From: JAOUEA01 sp963810945
GTDB taxonomy: Bacteria > Actinomycetota > UBA4738 > HRBIN12
Direction: 5' to 3'
Assembly: GCA_963810945.1 (NCBI GenBank)
Contig: CAWEPI010000013.1
Coordinates: 1-64,000, forward strand
Length of the DNA: 64,000 nt
Shown: positions 1 to 9,153 of the stretch, in pieces
Layout: each line of letters begins with the position of its first letter
Position numbering within the stretch: the first letter of the stretch is position 1
The notes under the pieces: model-generated
Told to the model about the DNA's origin: nothing
Databases searched by the model: none
Seen by the model: the letters and a program-made list of their open reading frames with translations, nothing else
Position numbers and translations under genes: made by a program

Positions 1-1
1 C

Positions 2-925
2 TTCGCGGCGCTCCTGCCCTCCGGCTACGGGCTCGGGACGGCCGACAACCACACGGCCTTCGTGCTGGTCTTCGTGTTGGCGATCGCGGTCACGAGCATC
101 CCGGTGATCTCCCGGATCATGTTCGACCTCGGGATCCTCGAGACGGCGTTCGCCCGCATCGTGCTGGCGGTGGCCGTCCTCGAGGACGTGCTCGTCTACG
201 TCGTGCTCGCGATCGCCCTCGGCCTGGTGGCCGCGAGCTCCGGAGATCAGATCGGCGTGCCCGCGATGCTCGGTATCCGCCCCGGGTCCACCGCGAGCGT
301 GGTGTTCCACGTCGTGGCCACGCTCGCGTTCCTCGGCTTGGCGCTATGGCTCGGACCGCCCCTGTACCGACGCGCGCTCCGGTTCCGGTTCAACCTCGTG
401 CGCAGGGGGAGCCAGATCGGGTTCCAGCTGGTCTTCATGCTGGGGCTCACCGTGATCGCGGTCCTGCTGGGCGTCGTGCCGCTGTTCGGCGCGTTCGTGG
501 CCGGGATCGTGGTGGGCGCCTCCTCGGGGGAACGCGTGGTCGAGGCCCGCGAGACGATCCGCACGTTCTCCTTCGCCTTCTTCATCCCGCTGTACTTCGC
601 GATGGTGGGGTTGCGGCTCGATCTCGTGCGCTCCTTCAGCCCCCTCTTCTTCGTCCTGTTCTTCACCGTGGCGTGCGCGGCGAAGTACGCGAGCGTCTGG
701 GTGGGCGCGCGGCTCGCCGGCGAGTCGGCGGCCGGGTCGCGCAACCTGGCGGCCGCGCTGAACGCGCGGGGGGGGCCGGGCATCGTGTTGGCCTCGGTTG
801 CCCTGGGAGCCGGGATCATCGACCAGAACCTCTACGCCTGCCTGGTGCTGCTCGCGATCCTGACGTCCCTGGCGGCGGGGTCGTGGCTCGGCGCCGTCGT
901 ACGCGCGGGCAAGCCGCTGCGGTGA
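2..925 (+). CDS. Cation:proton antiporter, CPA2 type (5' partial)
   Basis: This is the C-terminal 307 residues of a Na+/H+ or K+/H+ exchanger membrane domain; the reading frame is open to the left edge, so the start lies outside the window. Eight or so hydrophobic helices are visible, with an acidic pair in the helix reading VLEDVLVYVVLAIALGL (around residues 60-76), the position of the conserved acidic ion-binding residues in CPA2 antiporters. A glycine-rich helix near residue 255 (LNARGGPGIVLASVALG) is also typical of the family. The protein ends shortly after the last helix, so no C-terminal RCK/TrkA regulatory domain is present. Substrate ion cannot be told from sequence. Followed after 60 nt by a cyclophilin gene on the same strand. 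Confidence 0.85.
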   Translation, partial: FAALLPSGYGLGTADNHTAFVLVFVLAIAVTSIPVISRIMFDLGILETAFARIVLAVAVLEDVLVYVVLAIALGLVAASSGDQIGVPAMLGIRPGSTASVVFHVVATLAFLGLALWLGPPLYRRALRFRFNLVRRGSQIGFQLVFMLGLTVIAVLLGVVPLFGAFVAGIVVGASSGERVVEARETIRTFSFAFFIPLYFAMVGLRLDLVRSFSPLFFVLFFTVACAAKYASVWVGARLAGESAAGSRNLAAALNARGGPGIVLASVALGAGIIDQNLYACLVLLAILTSLAAGSWLGAVVRAGKPLR

Positions 926-985
926 GGCCGTGCACGCGGGGCCGGTAGACTCGGGACCTCCGTCGTCCAGAGGAAGGACCCCGTC

Positions 986-1495
986 GTGACCACCGCCACC
1001 TTCGTGACCAACAAGGGCGCGTTCACCGTGCAGCTGATGCCGGAGCACGCACCCAAGACCGTGCAGAACTTCGTGGACCTGGCCACCGGGGCCGGAGAGT
1101 GGCGCGACCCGCGCGACGGGCAGTCGAAGAGCGAGCCCCTGTATCCCGGCACGATCTTCCACCGCGTGATCGACGGCTTCATGATCCAGGGAGGCGACCC
1201 GACCGGGACCGGCACGGGCGGCCCCGGCTACCAGTTCGAGGACGAATGCCCGCCCGATGGCCCCACGTTCAACCAGGTCGGGCGCCTCGCGATGGCGAAC
1301 GCAGGCCCGGGCACGAACGGGTCGCAGTTCTTCGTCACGGTGACGGAGACGCCGCACCTGAACGGGCGACACACGATCTTCGGCCAGGTGACGGAGGGCT
1401 ACGACGTCGTGGAGGCGATCTCGCGCGTGCAGACGGGGGCGCAGGACCGTCCGACCGACGACGTCGTGATCGAACGGATCGACGTCACCGCATAG
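986..1495 (+). CDS. Cyclophilin-type peptidyl-prolyl cis-trans isomerase
   Basis: A 169-residue single-domain cyclophilin that would catalyse cis-trans isomerisation of Xaa-Pro bonds in folding proteins. The active-site block FHRVIDGFMIQGGDP (residues about 54-68) and the GSQFFVT block (about 112-118) carry the catalytic Arg, Phe, Gln and neighbouring residues of the family. No signal peptide is seen, so it should be cytoplasmic. The GTG start at 986 is preceded by a GAGGAAGGA ribosome site 6-8 nt upstream. It stands alone between the antiporter and an acetyltransferase on the opposite strand, with only 9 nt to the latter's stop. Confidence 0.93.
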   Translation: MTTATFVTNKGAFTVQLMPEHAPKTVQNFVDLATGAGEWRDPRDGQSKSEPLYPGTIFHRVIDGFMIQGGDPTGTGTGGPGYQFEDECPPDGPTFNQVGRLAMANAGPGTNGSQFFVTVTETPHLNGRHTIFGQVTEGYDVVEAISRVQTGAQDRPTDDVVIERIDVTA

Positions 1496-1504
1496 CCATC
1501 TTCC

Positions 1505-2029
1505 TCACGCCGGAGGTCGGTCCAACCGGTACACGTGATGGCGCCGCGGATCGAGGCTGCCCCACACCACGTCTTTCCACACCGTCATGCCGAGGTGCTC
1601 GGCGACGCCGCGTGACGGGGCGTTCTCCGGCAGGATCAGCGAGATCACGTGGTCGACGTCGAGCGTCGCGAAGACCCAGTCGCGTGAGGCCGCGGCGGCC
1701 TCGGTGGCGATCCCCTGCCGCGCCCGGGTCGGGGTGATCGACCAGCCGAGTTCGACCTCGTCCACGCCGTCCACGTGCTGCACGCACGGGCCCACGTTGC
1801 CGAGGAACGCCCCGGTCGACGCGTCCTCCACCGCCCACAGGGCGAAGCCGTCGCGCGCGTAGCGGTCCTGCATCCCCTCGATCCACGCGACCGTCTCCTC
1901 CATCGAGAACGGGTGCGGCCACAGGCGCATGTGTTCGGGATCGGCTTGGATCGCGTTCAAGGCCTCCGCGTCGTCGCGATGCAGAGGCCGAAGCGTGAGG
2001 CGTTGCGTGTGAAGCGCGAAGGGGGCCAT
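1505..2029 (-). CDS. GNAT family N-acetyltransferase
   Basis: A 174-residue acetyltransferase of the RimJ/RimL-like GNAT group. It starts with LHTQRLTLRPLHRDDAE, the usual first strand of such enzymes. The acetyl-CoA pyrophosphate loop is seen in the stretch GWSITPTRARQGIATEAAAA (about residues 95-114), followed by the ENAPSRGVAEHLGM segment that ends the fold. The ATG at 2029 gives the standard length; the frame is open further upstream but that extension has no GNAT similarity. The acceptor could be a protein N-terminus or a small amine. It converges with the cyclophilin gene and is divergent from the reductase that opens the C1 block. Confidence 0.85.
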   Translation of the reverse strand: MAPFALHTQRLTLRPLHRDDAEALNAIQADPEHMRLWPHPFSMEETVAWIEGMQDRYARDGFALWAVEDASTGAFLGNVGPCVQHVDGVDEVELGWSITPTRARQGIATEAAAASRDWVFATLDVDHVISLILPENAPSRGVAEHLGMTVWKDVVWGSLDPRRHHVYRLDRPPA

Positions 2030-2132
2030 CGCTCGATGCTCGCACAGGATCGCCGTCCCAGGCGCGGCTACCACCCGAAGGTCTCGGTCGCGCATACTCC
2101 GTGCTTCCGATCCGCATGCGAGGAGAACCACG

Positions 2133-3119
2133 ATGAGCGAACGAGCCGACGTCCTGGTCACCCGCCCCATCATGGACGGGCCCCTCGCGCAGCTCCGGGA
2201 GCGCTGCGACGTCACCGTGCACGAGAACGAGTTCGGCATCCCGCGCGCCGAACTCCTGGAGGTCGTGCGGGGCCGGGATGCGATCATCACGATGCTCACC
2301 GAGCGGGTGGACGCCGAGTTCCTGAGCGCAGCAGGGCCGCAGCTCAAGCTCGTCGCGAACCACGCCGTGGGCTTCGACAACATCGACGTCGCGGCGTGCA
2401 CGGCCGCGGGCGTGTTGGCGACGAACACGCCCGACGTGCTCACGGAGACCACCGCGGACACGGCCTTCGCGTTGCTGATGGCGGCCGCACGGCGCCTCGG
2501 CGAGGGCGAGCGGCTCCTGCGCGATCGGAAGCCGTGGATCTGGGGCCCGCTGATGATGCTGGGGCAGGACGTGCACCACAAGACGATCGGCGTCGTGGGT
2601 TTCGGCAGGATCGGTCAGGCCGTGGCGCGCCGCGCGAAGGGGTTCGGCATGAAGGTGCTCTACGCGGACGCGTTCCGACTCCCGCCGGACGTCGAGGCCG
2701 AGACCGGGGCGGAGCGCCGGGAGTTCGACGAGCTCCTGGCCGAGGCCGACTTCGTCTCGATCCACACGAACCTCACCGAGGAGACCCGCCATCTGTTCGA
2801 CGCCGAGGCCTTCGCGAAGATGAAGCCGACCGCTGTGCTGGTGAACACCTCGCGAGGCCCCGTCGTCGACGAGGCGGCCCTGGCCGATGCGCTCACGGCC
2901 GGCGAGATCTTCGCGGCCGGCCTCGACGTGTTCGAGCGAGAGCCGGAGGTGGAGCCGCGGCTGCTCGCGCTCGAGAACGCCGTCGTGATCCCGCATCTCG
3001 GATCGGCCACCGTCGACACCCGCAACGCGATGGGCGCCCTCGCCGTGGAGAACGTGTTCGCGGCGCTCGAAGGCATCAGGCCGCCTACGCTGTTGAACCC
3101 AGACGCGTTCAGGGGGTGA
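2133..3119 (+). CDS. hpr: D-2-hydroxyacid dehydrogenase (hydroxypyruvate/glyoxylate reductase)
   Basis: A 328-residue NAD(P)-dependent D-isomer-specific 2-hydroxyacid dehydrogenase. The Rossmann glycine motif GVVGFGRIGQAV lies near residues 152-163; the catalytic Arg is in TSRGPVVDE (about 240), the acid in DVFEREP (about 270) and the catalytic His in PHLGSA (about 289). GGAG at 2120-2124 precedes the ATG. In the serine cycle this enzyme reduces hydroxypyruvate to glycerate; related enzymes reduce glyoxylate. The gene is 6 nt upstream of PEP carboxylase and opens a block of serine-cycle genes, which is the main reason for preferring hydroxypyruvate reductase. Sequence alone does not separate the two substrates. 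Confidence 0.85.
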   Translation: MSERADVLVTRPIMDGPLAQLRERCDVTVHENEFGIPRAELLEVVRGRDAIITMLTERVDAEFLSAAGPQLKLVANHAVGFDNIDVAACTAAGVLATNTPDVLTETTADTAFALLMAAARRLGEGERLLRDRKPWIWGPLMMLGQDVHHKTIGVVGFGRIGQAVARRAKGFGMKVLYADAFRLPPDVEAETGAERREFDELLAEADFVSIHTNLTEETRHLFDAEAFAKMKPTAVLVNTSRGPVVDEAALADALTAGEIFAAGLDVFEREPEVEPRLLALENAVVIPHLGSATVDTRNAMGALAVENVFAALEGIRPPTLLNPDAFRG

Positions 3120-3125
3120 CCAGGC

Positions 3126-5720
3126 GTGACCGCACGCGCGGCCGAACCGACGGGCCGCCGGGAGCGGCCGCTACCCGATCCGCTGCGCCGCGACGTCCGC
3201 CTGCTCACGACGCTGCTCGGCGACGCCGTCGCGGCACACGGCGGAGCCGACCTGCTCGGAGACGTCGAACGACTCCGGAAGGCCGCCATCGGGCTCCGGC
3301 AACGGCCCTCGGCGGCCGGTCGGCGACGCGTGATCGCGGTCGTGGATGCGTTCGGCCGGCAACGTGCCGAGGAGGTGATCAGGGCGTTCACCGCCTACTT
3401 CCAGCTGGTGAACGTGGCCGAGGAACGGCATCGGGTGCGCACCCTGCGATCACGCAGCAGGGGGTCGCGCCCGTTGGAGGACTCGCTCGCAGCCCTGAGA
3501 GACCTGACGCCGGACGCCTTCGATGGACTCCTGATCACACCCGTCCTCACCGCACATCCTACCGAGGCGAAGCGTCGTGCCGTCGTCGAGCACCTCTGGC
3601 GGATCGGGGATCTGCTGGCCGCACGCGACCGGGCGGAGCTCGACCGCGCCGAGGAGCACGAGATCGACAGGAGGCTCTCGGAGGAGATCACCGGGCTGTG
3701 GCTCACCGATCCGATCCGTCGCCATCGACCGGAGCCGCTCGACGAGGTGCGGGCGGTCCTCGCCCTCTTCGACCACACCCTGTTCACGACGCTGCCCCTC
3801 GTCTACCGGGAGGTGGATCGCACGCTCGACCCCGACGGTGCGGGCCGGCGCCGCCCCGCCTTCCAGCCGTTCCTGCGGTGGGGCACCTGGGTGGGCGGGG
3901 ACCGCGACGGCAATCCCTCGGTCACCGCCGTGATCACGGAGGCCGCGGTCGCGATCGCGTCGGACCACGTCCTGCGCGGGCTGGAGACCGCGGCCCGGCG
4001 CATCGCCCGCACGCTCTCGGTCTCCGATCGCGACGTGCCGCCGAGCCGGACCCTGCGGGCGGCGTTGCGGCGCGACGCGGCCCGGCTGCCGGACGTGGCC
4101 GCCGAGCTCGAGCGGAAGCTCCCGGATGCGCCGCATCGTCGCAAGCTCGGGCTGACGGCCCATCGCCTAGCGGCGACGCGGGCCGGGGCACCGTCGGGGT
4201 TCTCGAACCCGGACGAACTCGTCGCCGATCTCGACGTCCTGCAGCGGTCGCTGGACGAAGGCGGCGCTGCGGCGCTCGCGTGGGGCGAGGTGCAACACCT
4301 GCGCTGGCAGGCGGAGACCTTCGGGTTCCATCTCGCTTCCATGGACGTCCGGCAGCACGCCGAAGTGCTGCGCATGGCCGTGGAGGAGCTCCGCGGCGAC
4401 GGCGTCGTCTCGGCCGCCTCGGCTGAGGTGGCCGCCACGTTCCGCGCGATCCGTCGGATCCAGGATCGGTTCGGGTGGCGCGCCTGTCACCGCGTGATCG
4501 TGAGCTTCACCCGCAGCCCCGACGATCTCGAGGCCGTGCATCGTCTGGCGCGTCTCGCCGCGCCGGACATCCCGCCGGAGGTGCGCGCGGTGCCTCTGTT
4601 CGAGACGCGCCACGAGCTCGCGACGGCGCCGCGGATCCTCGACGGGTGGCTCGCGATGCCGGGGGTACGGAGGCGCGTGGCGCGGCACGGGGACGTCCTC
4701 GACGTGATGGTCGGCTACTCCGACTCGGCCAAGGAGGTCGGCATGCTCGCCGCCAACCTCGAGCTGTACCGGGCCCAGGCGGCGCTCGCCGCCTGGGCGC
4801 GTGCACGCGGCCTGGCGCTCACGATCTTCCACGGGCGCGGCGGCGCGCTCGGGCGCGGCGGCGGGCCCACCAACCGCGCGATCCTGGGCCAACCTCCCGG
4901 GTCGGTGCGGGGCCGTTTCCAGGTCACGGAGCAGGGCGAGGTGGCCTTCGCCCGGTACGGCAACGCCGCGATCGCCGAGCGCCACCTCGAGCAGCTCACG
5001 AACGCGGTGCTCCGCGTCGACCGGGAGGGGGCGGTCGATGATCCGGCCTCCCCCTTCAGCGCCGACATCGACGCGATGGCGGAGGCGTCCGAGGCGGCGT
5101 ACACCGAGCTGGTGCAGACCCCCGGCTTCGTCGCGTTCTTCCGGCGGGTCACCCCGATCGACGGGCTCGCCGCGCTGCCCATCGGATCGCGGCCCGTCGC
5201 GCGGTCGGCCGACGACGCCAACGACCTCGACGACCTGCGCGCGATCCCTTGGGTGTTCGCCTGGGCGCAGAGCCGCGTGAACCTGCCGGGATGGTTCGGG
5301 CTGGGGACGGGGCTGGCCGCGGTCGCGGCCGACCCGGGAGGGTCCGGCCGGTTGCGCGGGATGTTCCGCGACTGGCCCTTCTTCACCGCGCTGATCGAGA
5401 ACGCGGAGCTCTCGCTCGCGAAGGCGGACGCGGACATCGCCGAGGCGTACCTCGCGCGTGGGGAGCGCGACGACCTGGCGCAGGCGATCCGCGATGAGTT
5501 CGCGCGCACCTGCGACCTGGTGCTCGCGGTGACCGGGCACGGGCGGCTCCTCGACTGCAAACCGGAGCTGCAGCGCGCGATCGAGCTCCGCAACCCGTAC
5601 GTGGACGCCCTCTCCTTCCTGCAGCTGCGCTTCCTGAACGAGCCCCGCGGGGCGGCCGCGGACCGTCTGGTGCACGCCACGATCAGCGGCGTGGCCGCGG
5701 GTCTGCAGAACACGGGCTAG
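3126..5720 (+). CDS. ppc: Phosphoenolpyruvate carboxylase
   Basis: Carboxylates PEP with bicarbonate to oxaloacetate. All signature blocks are present in 864 residues, close to the usual length: VLTAHPTEAKRR with the catalytic His (about residue 142), GTWVGGDRDGNPSVT (about 258), the GYSDSAKE block (about 530), the substrate loop HGRGGALGRGGGPT (about 568-581) and RNPYVDALSFLQLR near the C-terminus. The GTG start is 6 nt after the reductase stop, so the two are co-transcribed. In serine-cycle methylotrophs this enzyme fixes the CO2 that turns glyoxylate-derived C3 units into C4 acids, and its position upstream of malyl-CoA genes fits that role rather than simple anaplerosis. Confidence 0.96.
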   Translation: MTARAAEPTGRRERPLPDPLRRDVRLLTTLLGDAVAAHGGADLLGDVERLRKAAIGLRQRPSAAGRRRVIAVVDAFGRQRAEEVIRAFTAYFQLVNVAEERHRVRTLRSRSRGSRPLEDSLAALRDLTPDAFDGLLITPVLTAHPTEAKRRAVVEHLWRIGDLLAARDRAELDRAEEHEIDRRLSEEITGLWLTDPIRRHRPEPLDEVRAVLALFDHTLFTTLPLVYREVDRTLDPDGAGRRRPAFQPFLRWGTWVGGDRDGNPSVTAVITEAAVAIASDHVLRGLETAARRIARTLSVSDRDVPPSRTLRAALRRDAARLPDVAAELERKLPDAPHRRKLGLTAHRLAATRAGAPSGFSNPDELVADLDVLQRSLDEGGAAALAWGEVQHLRWQAETFGFHLASMDVRQHAEVLRMAVEELRGDGVVSAASAEVAATFRAIRRIQDRFGWRACHRVIVSFTRSPDDLEAVHRLARLAAPDIPPEVRAVPLFETRHELATAPRILDGWLAMPGVRRRVARHGDVLDVMVGYSDSAKEVGMLAANLELYRAQAALAAWARARGLALTIFHGRGGALGRGGGPTNRAILGQPPGSVRGRFQVTEQGEVAFARYGNAAIAERHLEQLTNAVLRVDREGAVDDPASPFSADIDAMAEASEAAYTELVQTPGFVAFFRRVTPIDGLAALPIGSRPVARSADDANDLDDLRAIPWVFAWAQSRVNLPGWFGLGTGLAAVAADPGGSGRLRGMFRDWPFFTALIENAELSLAKADADIAEAYLARGERDDLAQAIRDEFARTCDLVLAVTGHGRLLDCKPELQRAIELRNPYVDALSFLQLRFLNEPRGAAADRLVHATISGVAAGLQNTG

Positions 5721-5790
5721 CGCGCATGTCCGCAGGTCAGGGGCCCGACTTCCGTCCGGGCACGGACCTGTGCCATACTCAGCGCCTCGT

Positions 5791-5806
5791 TTGAATGGCC
5801 GTTCAA
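5791..5806. promoter_or_regulatory. Candidate operator palindrome upstream of the aminotransferase operon
   Basis: The 16-nt sequence TTGAATGGCCGTTCAA is a near-perfect palindrome (14 of 16 positions symmetric), centred 52 nt before the aminotransferase start. A TTGAA-N6-TTCAA shape is common for TetR-type and some GntR-type repressors. A CATACT hexamer at 5774-5779 could be the -10 box just upstream, which would place the palindrome in the early transcribed region. No regulator gene lies next to it. Confidence 0.4.
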
Positions 5807-5850
5807 TCCCCGTCTCCAGCCTGCGGAGCCGGCACATGAGGGAGGGCGCC

Positions 5851-6993
5851 ATGGTGGAAGGACAGGTCACGACGATCCCGGCATTGGATCCGGGCGACAG
5901 GCTGCTCTGCGGTCCCGGCCCCTCCAACGTCCACGCGAAGGTGCTCGAGGCGATGGCTCTCCCGATGAACGGGCACCTCGACCCCGACTTCTGGGATCTC
6001 CTCGTGGACCTCGTCGCCGGGCTGCGGGCGCTCTGGCGCCGCGGCGAGCAAGGACTGACGATCTCGCTCTCCTCCTCGGGCACCTCGGCGATGGAGGCAG
6101 GGTTCATGAACCTCGTCGAACCGGGCGACGGGGTGATCAGCTGCCACTGGGGGTTCTTCGGATCCCGCCTGAACGACTTCGCCCACCGGGTGGGCGCGAA
6201 CGTGACCGAGCTCACCGCGGACTTCGGCCGGATCGTCTCCGTGGACGCGATCATGGAGGCGCTCGCGGCCAACCCCGGCACCAAGATCGTGAGCGTCGTC
6301 CACGCCGAGACGTCCACGGGCGCCGAGTTCCCGCTGCAGGAGCTCGCCGAGGCGATGCGCGCCGCAGGGTCCGAGGCGCTCCTCTACGCGGACTGCGTGA
6401 CCTCGCTGGGCGGCCAGGCGGTGGAGGCCGATGCCTGGGGACTCGACTACGCCTACTCCTGCTCGCAGAAGGCCCTGGGGTGCCCGCCCGGGCTCGCGCC
6501 CGTGACGATCAGCGACCGCGCCGTCGAGGCGATGCGCCGGCACGCGGGCGCCGTCCCCTACTACTACGACTTCGAGGAACTCTCGAAGTACTGGATCGAC
6601 CGGCCCATCACGTACCACCACACGATGCCGATCCTCCAGTACTACGCGCTGTACACGGGCGTGCGCCTCGCGCTCGAGGAAGGGCTCGAGGCGCGGTGGG
6701 CGCGCAACGCGGACGCCGGCCGGTACTTCCAGGACGAGATCCGTGGCCGTGGCTTCGAGCTGCTGGCCGATCCCGACCATCAGCTCGTGGAGCTCACCGC
6801 GGTGAAGGTGCCGGAGGGCGTGGACGGCAAGGAGATCCAGACCCGGATCCTCCGCGAGCACGGCATCGAGGTCGGCGGCGGGCTGGGACCCAAGGCGCCG
6901 CCGATCTGGCGCGTGGGGCTGATGGGCGTGAACGCGCACCGCGAGACCGCCGACCGCGTGCTCGCCGCGTTCGACGCCGTGCTGCCCCGGTAG
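5851..6993 (+). CDS. sga: Class V aminotransferase, serine/alanine-glyoxylate type
   Basis: A 380-residue PLP-dependent fold-type I aminotransferase. It opens with the substrate loop LLCGPGPSNVH and carries the family's Lys motif SQKALGCPPGL (Lys about 207) after the PLP-binding Asp in YADCVTSLGG. In the serine cycle this enzyme transfers the amino group of serine to glyoxylate, giving hydroxypyruvate and glycine; alanine-glyoxylate activity is the close alternative. ATG 5851 is chosen because GGAGGG at 5841-5846 sits just before it; an in-frame ATG at 5836 would add five residues. It follows PEP carboxylase by 130 nt containing a palindromic operator candidate, and precedes malyl-CoA lyase by 4 nt. 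Confidence 0.88.
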   Translation: MVEGQVTTIPALDPGDRLLCGPGPSNVHAKVLEAMALPMNGHLDPDFWDLLVDLVAGLRALWRRGEQGLTISLSSSGTSAMEAGFMNLVEPGDGVISCHWGFFGSRLNDFAHRVGANVTELTADFGRIVSVDAIMEALAANPGTKIVSVVHAETSTGAEFPLQELAEAMRAAGSEALLYADCVTSLGGQAVEADAWGLDYAYSCSQKALGCPPGLAPVTISDRAVEAMRRHAGAVPYYYDFEELSKYWIDRPITYHHTMPILQYYALYTGVRLALEEGLEARWARNADAGRYFQDEIRGRGFELLADPDHQLVELTAVKVPEGVDGKEIQTRILREHGIEVGGGLGPKAPPIWRVGLMGVNAHRETADRVLAAFDAVLPR

Positions 6994-6997
6994 CGCC

Positions 6998-7978
6998 ATG
7001 TCGCGCAAGGACCGGCTGCATCGCAGTGAGCTCGCCGTCCCCGGCACCAACGTGCGTGCGATGGAGAAGGCCGCCGCCCTCGGAGCCGACGTCGTGTTCC
7101 TCGACCTCGAGGACGCCGTCGCGCCCGACGACAAGGAGCGTGCGCGGGCCAACGTGATCGAGGCGTTGGGGACGCACGACTGGTCCTCGACCGCCGTCAG
7201 CGTGCGTGTGAACGGGCTCGACACCCACTGGTGCTACCGCGACGTCGTCGACGTGGTGGAGGCGCGCGGGCACGTGCTGGACACGGTGCTCGTGCCCAAG
7301 GTGGGCGCGCCCAGCGACGTGGCGTTCGTGGGCACGCTGCTCGACCAGATCGAGCAACGCAACGGCTGGGAGCCCGGGCGGATCGGGATCCACATCCTCA
7401 TCGAGACGGCCGCCGGCATGGCGCACGTCGAGGCGATCAGCCGCGCGCGCCCCGACCGGCTCGAGGCGATGGTCTTCGGGGTGGCCGACTATGCGGCGAG
7501 CGTGCGGGCGCGCACGACGAACATCGGCGGCGCCAATCCCGACTACGCCGTGCTGACCGACCCCGACCCCGCGACCGGCGCGCGCGACACCCACTGGGGC
7601 GACCAGTGGCACTTCGGCATCTCTCGGATGGTGGCGGCCTGCCGCGCCGAGGGCCTCCGTCCGATCGACGGCCCCTTCGGCGACTTCAACGACGCCGACG
7701 GGTACCGCAGCGCGGCACGGCGCGCCGCCGCACTGGGATGCGAGGGCAAGTGGGCGATCCACCCTTCCCAGATCAGACTCGCGAACGAGGTCTTCTCCCC
7801 CGCGCCCTTCGAGGTGGAGCGCGCCCGACGGATCCTCCAAGCCATGGAGGACGCCGCGAAGGAGGGCGAGGGGGCCGTCTCGCTCGACGGGCGGCTGATC
7901 GACGCCGCGTCGATCCGCATGGCAGAGAACCTGATCCGACAGGTCGAGCAGATCGAGACCCGCGGAGGTGACCGATGA
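6998..7978 (+). CDS. mcl: Malyl-CoA lyase (HpcH/HpaI/CitE-like CoA lyase)
   Basis: A 326-residue TIM-barrel CoA ester lyase. The Mg2+/CoA segment FLDLEDAVAPDDK (about 33-45), the metal-binding Glu in HILIETAAG (about 137) and Asp in VFGVADYAAS (about 161) are present. In the serine cycle it splits malyl-CoA into acetyl-CoA and glyoxylate. A CitE-type lyase or malyl-CoA thioesterase has the same fold, but the gene overlaps the malate-CoA ligase large subunit by 4 nt (ATGA) and follows the glyoxylate aminotransferase, which strongly supports malyl-CoA as substrate. Confidence 0.88.
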   Translation: MSRKDRLHRSELAVPGTNVRAMEKAAALGADVVFLDLEDAVAPDDKERARANVIEALGTHDWSSTAVSVRVNGLDTHWCYRDVVDVVEARGHVLDTVLVPKVGAPSDVAFVGTLLDQIEQRNGWEPGRIGIHILIETAAGMAHVEAISRARPDRLEAMVFGVADYAASVRARTTNIGGANPDYAVLTDPDPATGARDTHWGDQWHFGISRMVAACRAEGLRPIDGPFGDFNDADGYRSAARRAAALGCEGKWAIHPSQIRLANEVFSPAPFEVERARRILQAMEDAAKEGEGAVSLDGRLIDAASIRMAENLIRQVEQIETRGGDR

Positions 7979-9153
7979 ACATCCACGAGTACCAGGCGAA
8001 GGAGCTGCTGCGCTCCTACCGCGTGCCGACGCCCCGGGGCGAGGTGATCTACACGTCGCGTGCCGCGGCGCGCGTCGCCGAGGAGCTCGGCGGCAGCCAC
8101 TGGGTGGTGAAGGCCCAGATCCACGCGGGAGGCCGAGGGAAGGCCGGCGGGGTGAAGATCGCGAGCACGCCCGCCGGAACGGCCGAGATCGCCGATCGGA
8201 TGCTCGGCTCGACGCTCGTGACGGAACAGACGGGCAGCCGCGGACAGGTCGTGAGTCGCCTCCTGGTGGAACGCGCGGCGCGGATCGAGCGCGAGTTCTA
8301 CCTCTCGCTCGTCGTGGATCGCGACTCCCAACGCATCGTCGTCATCGCGAGCGCCGAGGGCGGCGTGGACATCGAAGAGGTCGCGGCCGCACATCCCGAT
8401 GCGATCCACAAGGAATACGTCGACCCCGGGGTAGGGCTCCTCGACTTCCAATGCCGGAAGGTCGCGACCGCGATCGGCCTGGGCAACCGCACCACGTCGG
8501 TCACCCGCCTGCTGCGGCGCATCTACCGCCTCTTCCGCGACAAGGACTGCTTGCTCCTCGAGATCAACCCGTTCATCGAGACCGAGGACGGCGAGCTCGT
8601 CGCGCTCGACTGCAAGATGAGCTTCGACGACAACGCGCTCTTCCGGCAGGGCCGCGTGGTGGAGCTGCGCGACTTCGACGAGGAGGACCCGAAGGAGGTC
8701 GAGGCCACCGGCCACGGCCTGAACTACATCGCGCTCGACGGGTCGGTGGGCTGCATCGTGAACGGCGCCGGCCTCGCGATGGGGACGATGGATGCGATCG
8801 TGCACCACGGCGGCCGACCCGCGAACTTCCTGGACGTCGGGGGCGGCGCGAGCCCCGAGAAGATCGCGAACGCCTTCCGCATCGTGTTGAAGGACCCCAA
8901 CGTCCGCGCGATCCTCGTGAACATCTTCGCGGGCATCAACCGGTGCGACTGGATCGCGCAGGGTGTGGTGCAGGCCACGCGGGACCAGGAGATCCGCGTG
9001 CCGGTGATCGTGCGCCTCGCCGGGACCAACGTGGAGGAGGGCCGCCGGATCCTCGGCGAGAGCGGGCTGACGCTGATCCAGGCCGAAGATCTCGACGACG
9101 CGGCCTCCAAGGCGGTCGCGGCCGTCGGCGATACCCAGGAGGTGCCCGCGTGA
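7975..9153 (+). CDS. mtkA: Malate-CoA ligase beta (large) subunit, ATP-grasp
   Basis: A 392-residue ADP-forming acyl-CoA synthetase beta subunit homologous to SucC. It starts MNIHEYQAKELL, the canonical N-terminus, and has the ATP-grasp elements KAQIHAGGRGKAGGV (about 43-57) and CLLLEINPFIETEDGE (about 184-199). The C-terminal flavodoxin-like half contains VNIFAGINRCDWIAQG. Malate thiokinase and succinyl-CoA synthetase are close homologues; the assignment to malate rests on the flanking malyl-CoA lyase, PEP carboxylase and glyoxylate aminotransferase. Start overlaps the lyase stop (ATGA), stop overlaps the alpha subunit start (GTGA), showing translational coupling. Confidence 0.88.
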   Translation: MNIHEYQAKELLRSYRVPTPRGEVIYTSRAAARVAEELGGSHWVVKAQIHAGGRGKAGGVKIASTPAGTAEIADRMLGSTLVTEQTGSRGQVVSRLLVERAARIEREFYLSLVVDRDSQRIVVIASAEGGVDIEEVAAAHPDAIHKEYVDPGVGLLDFQCRKVATAIGLGNRTTSVTRLLRRIYRLFRDKDCLLLEINPFIETEDGELVALDCKMSFDDNALFRQGRVVELRDFDEEDPKEVEATGHGLNYIALDGSVGCIVNGAGLAMGTMDAIVHHGGRPANFLDVGGGASPEKIANAFRIVLKDPNVRAILVNIFAGINRCDWIAQGVVQATRDQEIRVPVIVRLAGTNVEEGRRILGESGLTLIQAEDLDDAASKAVAAVGDTQEVPA

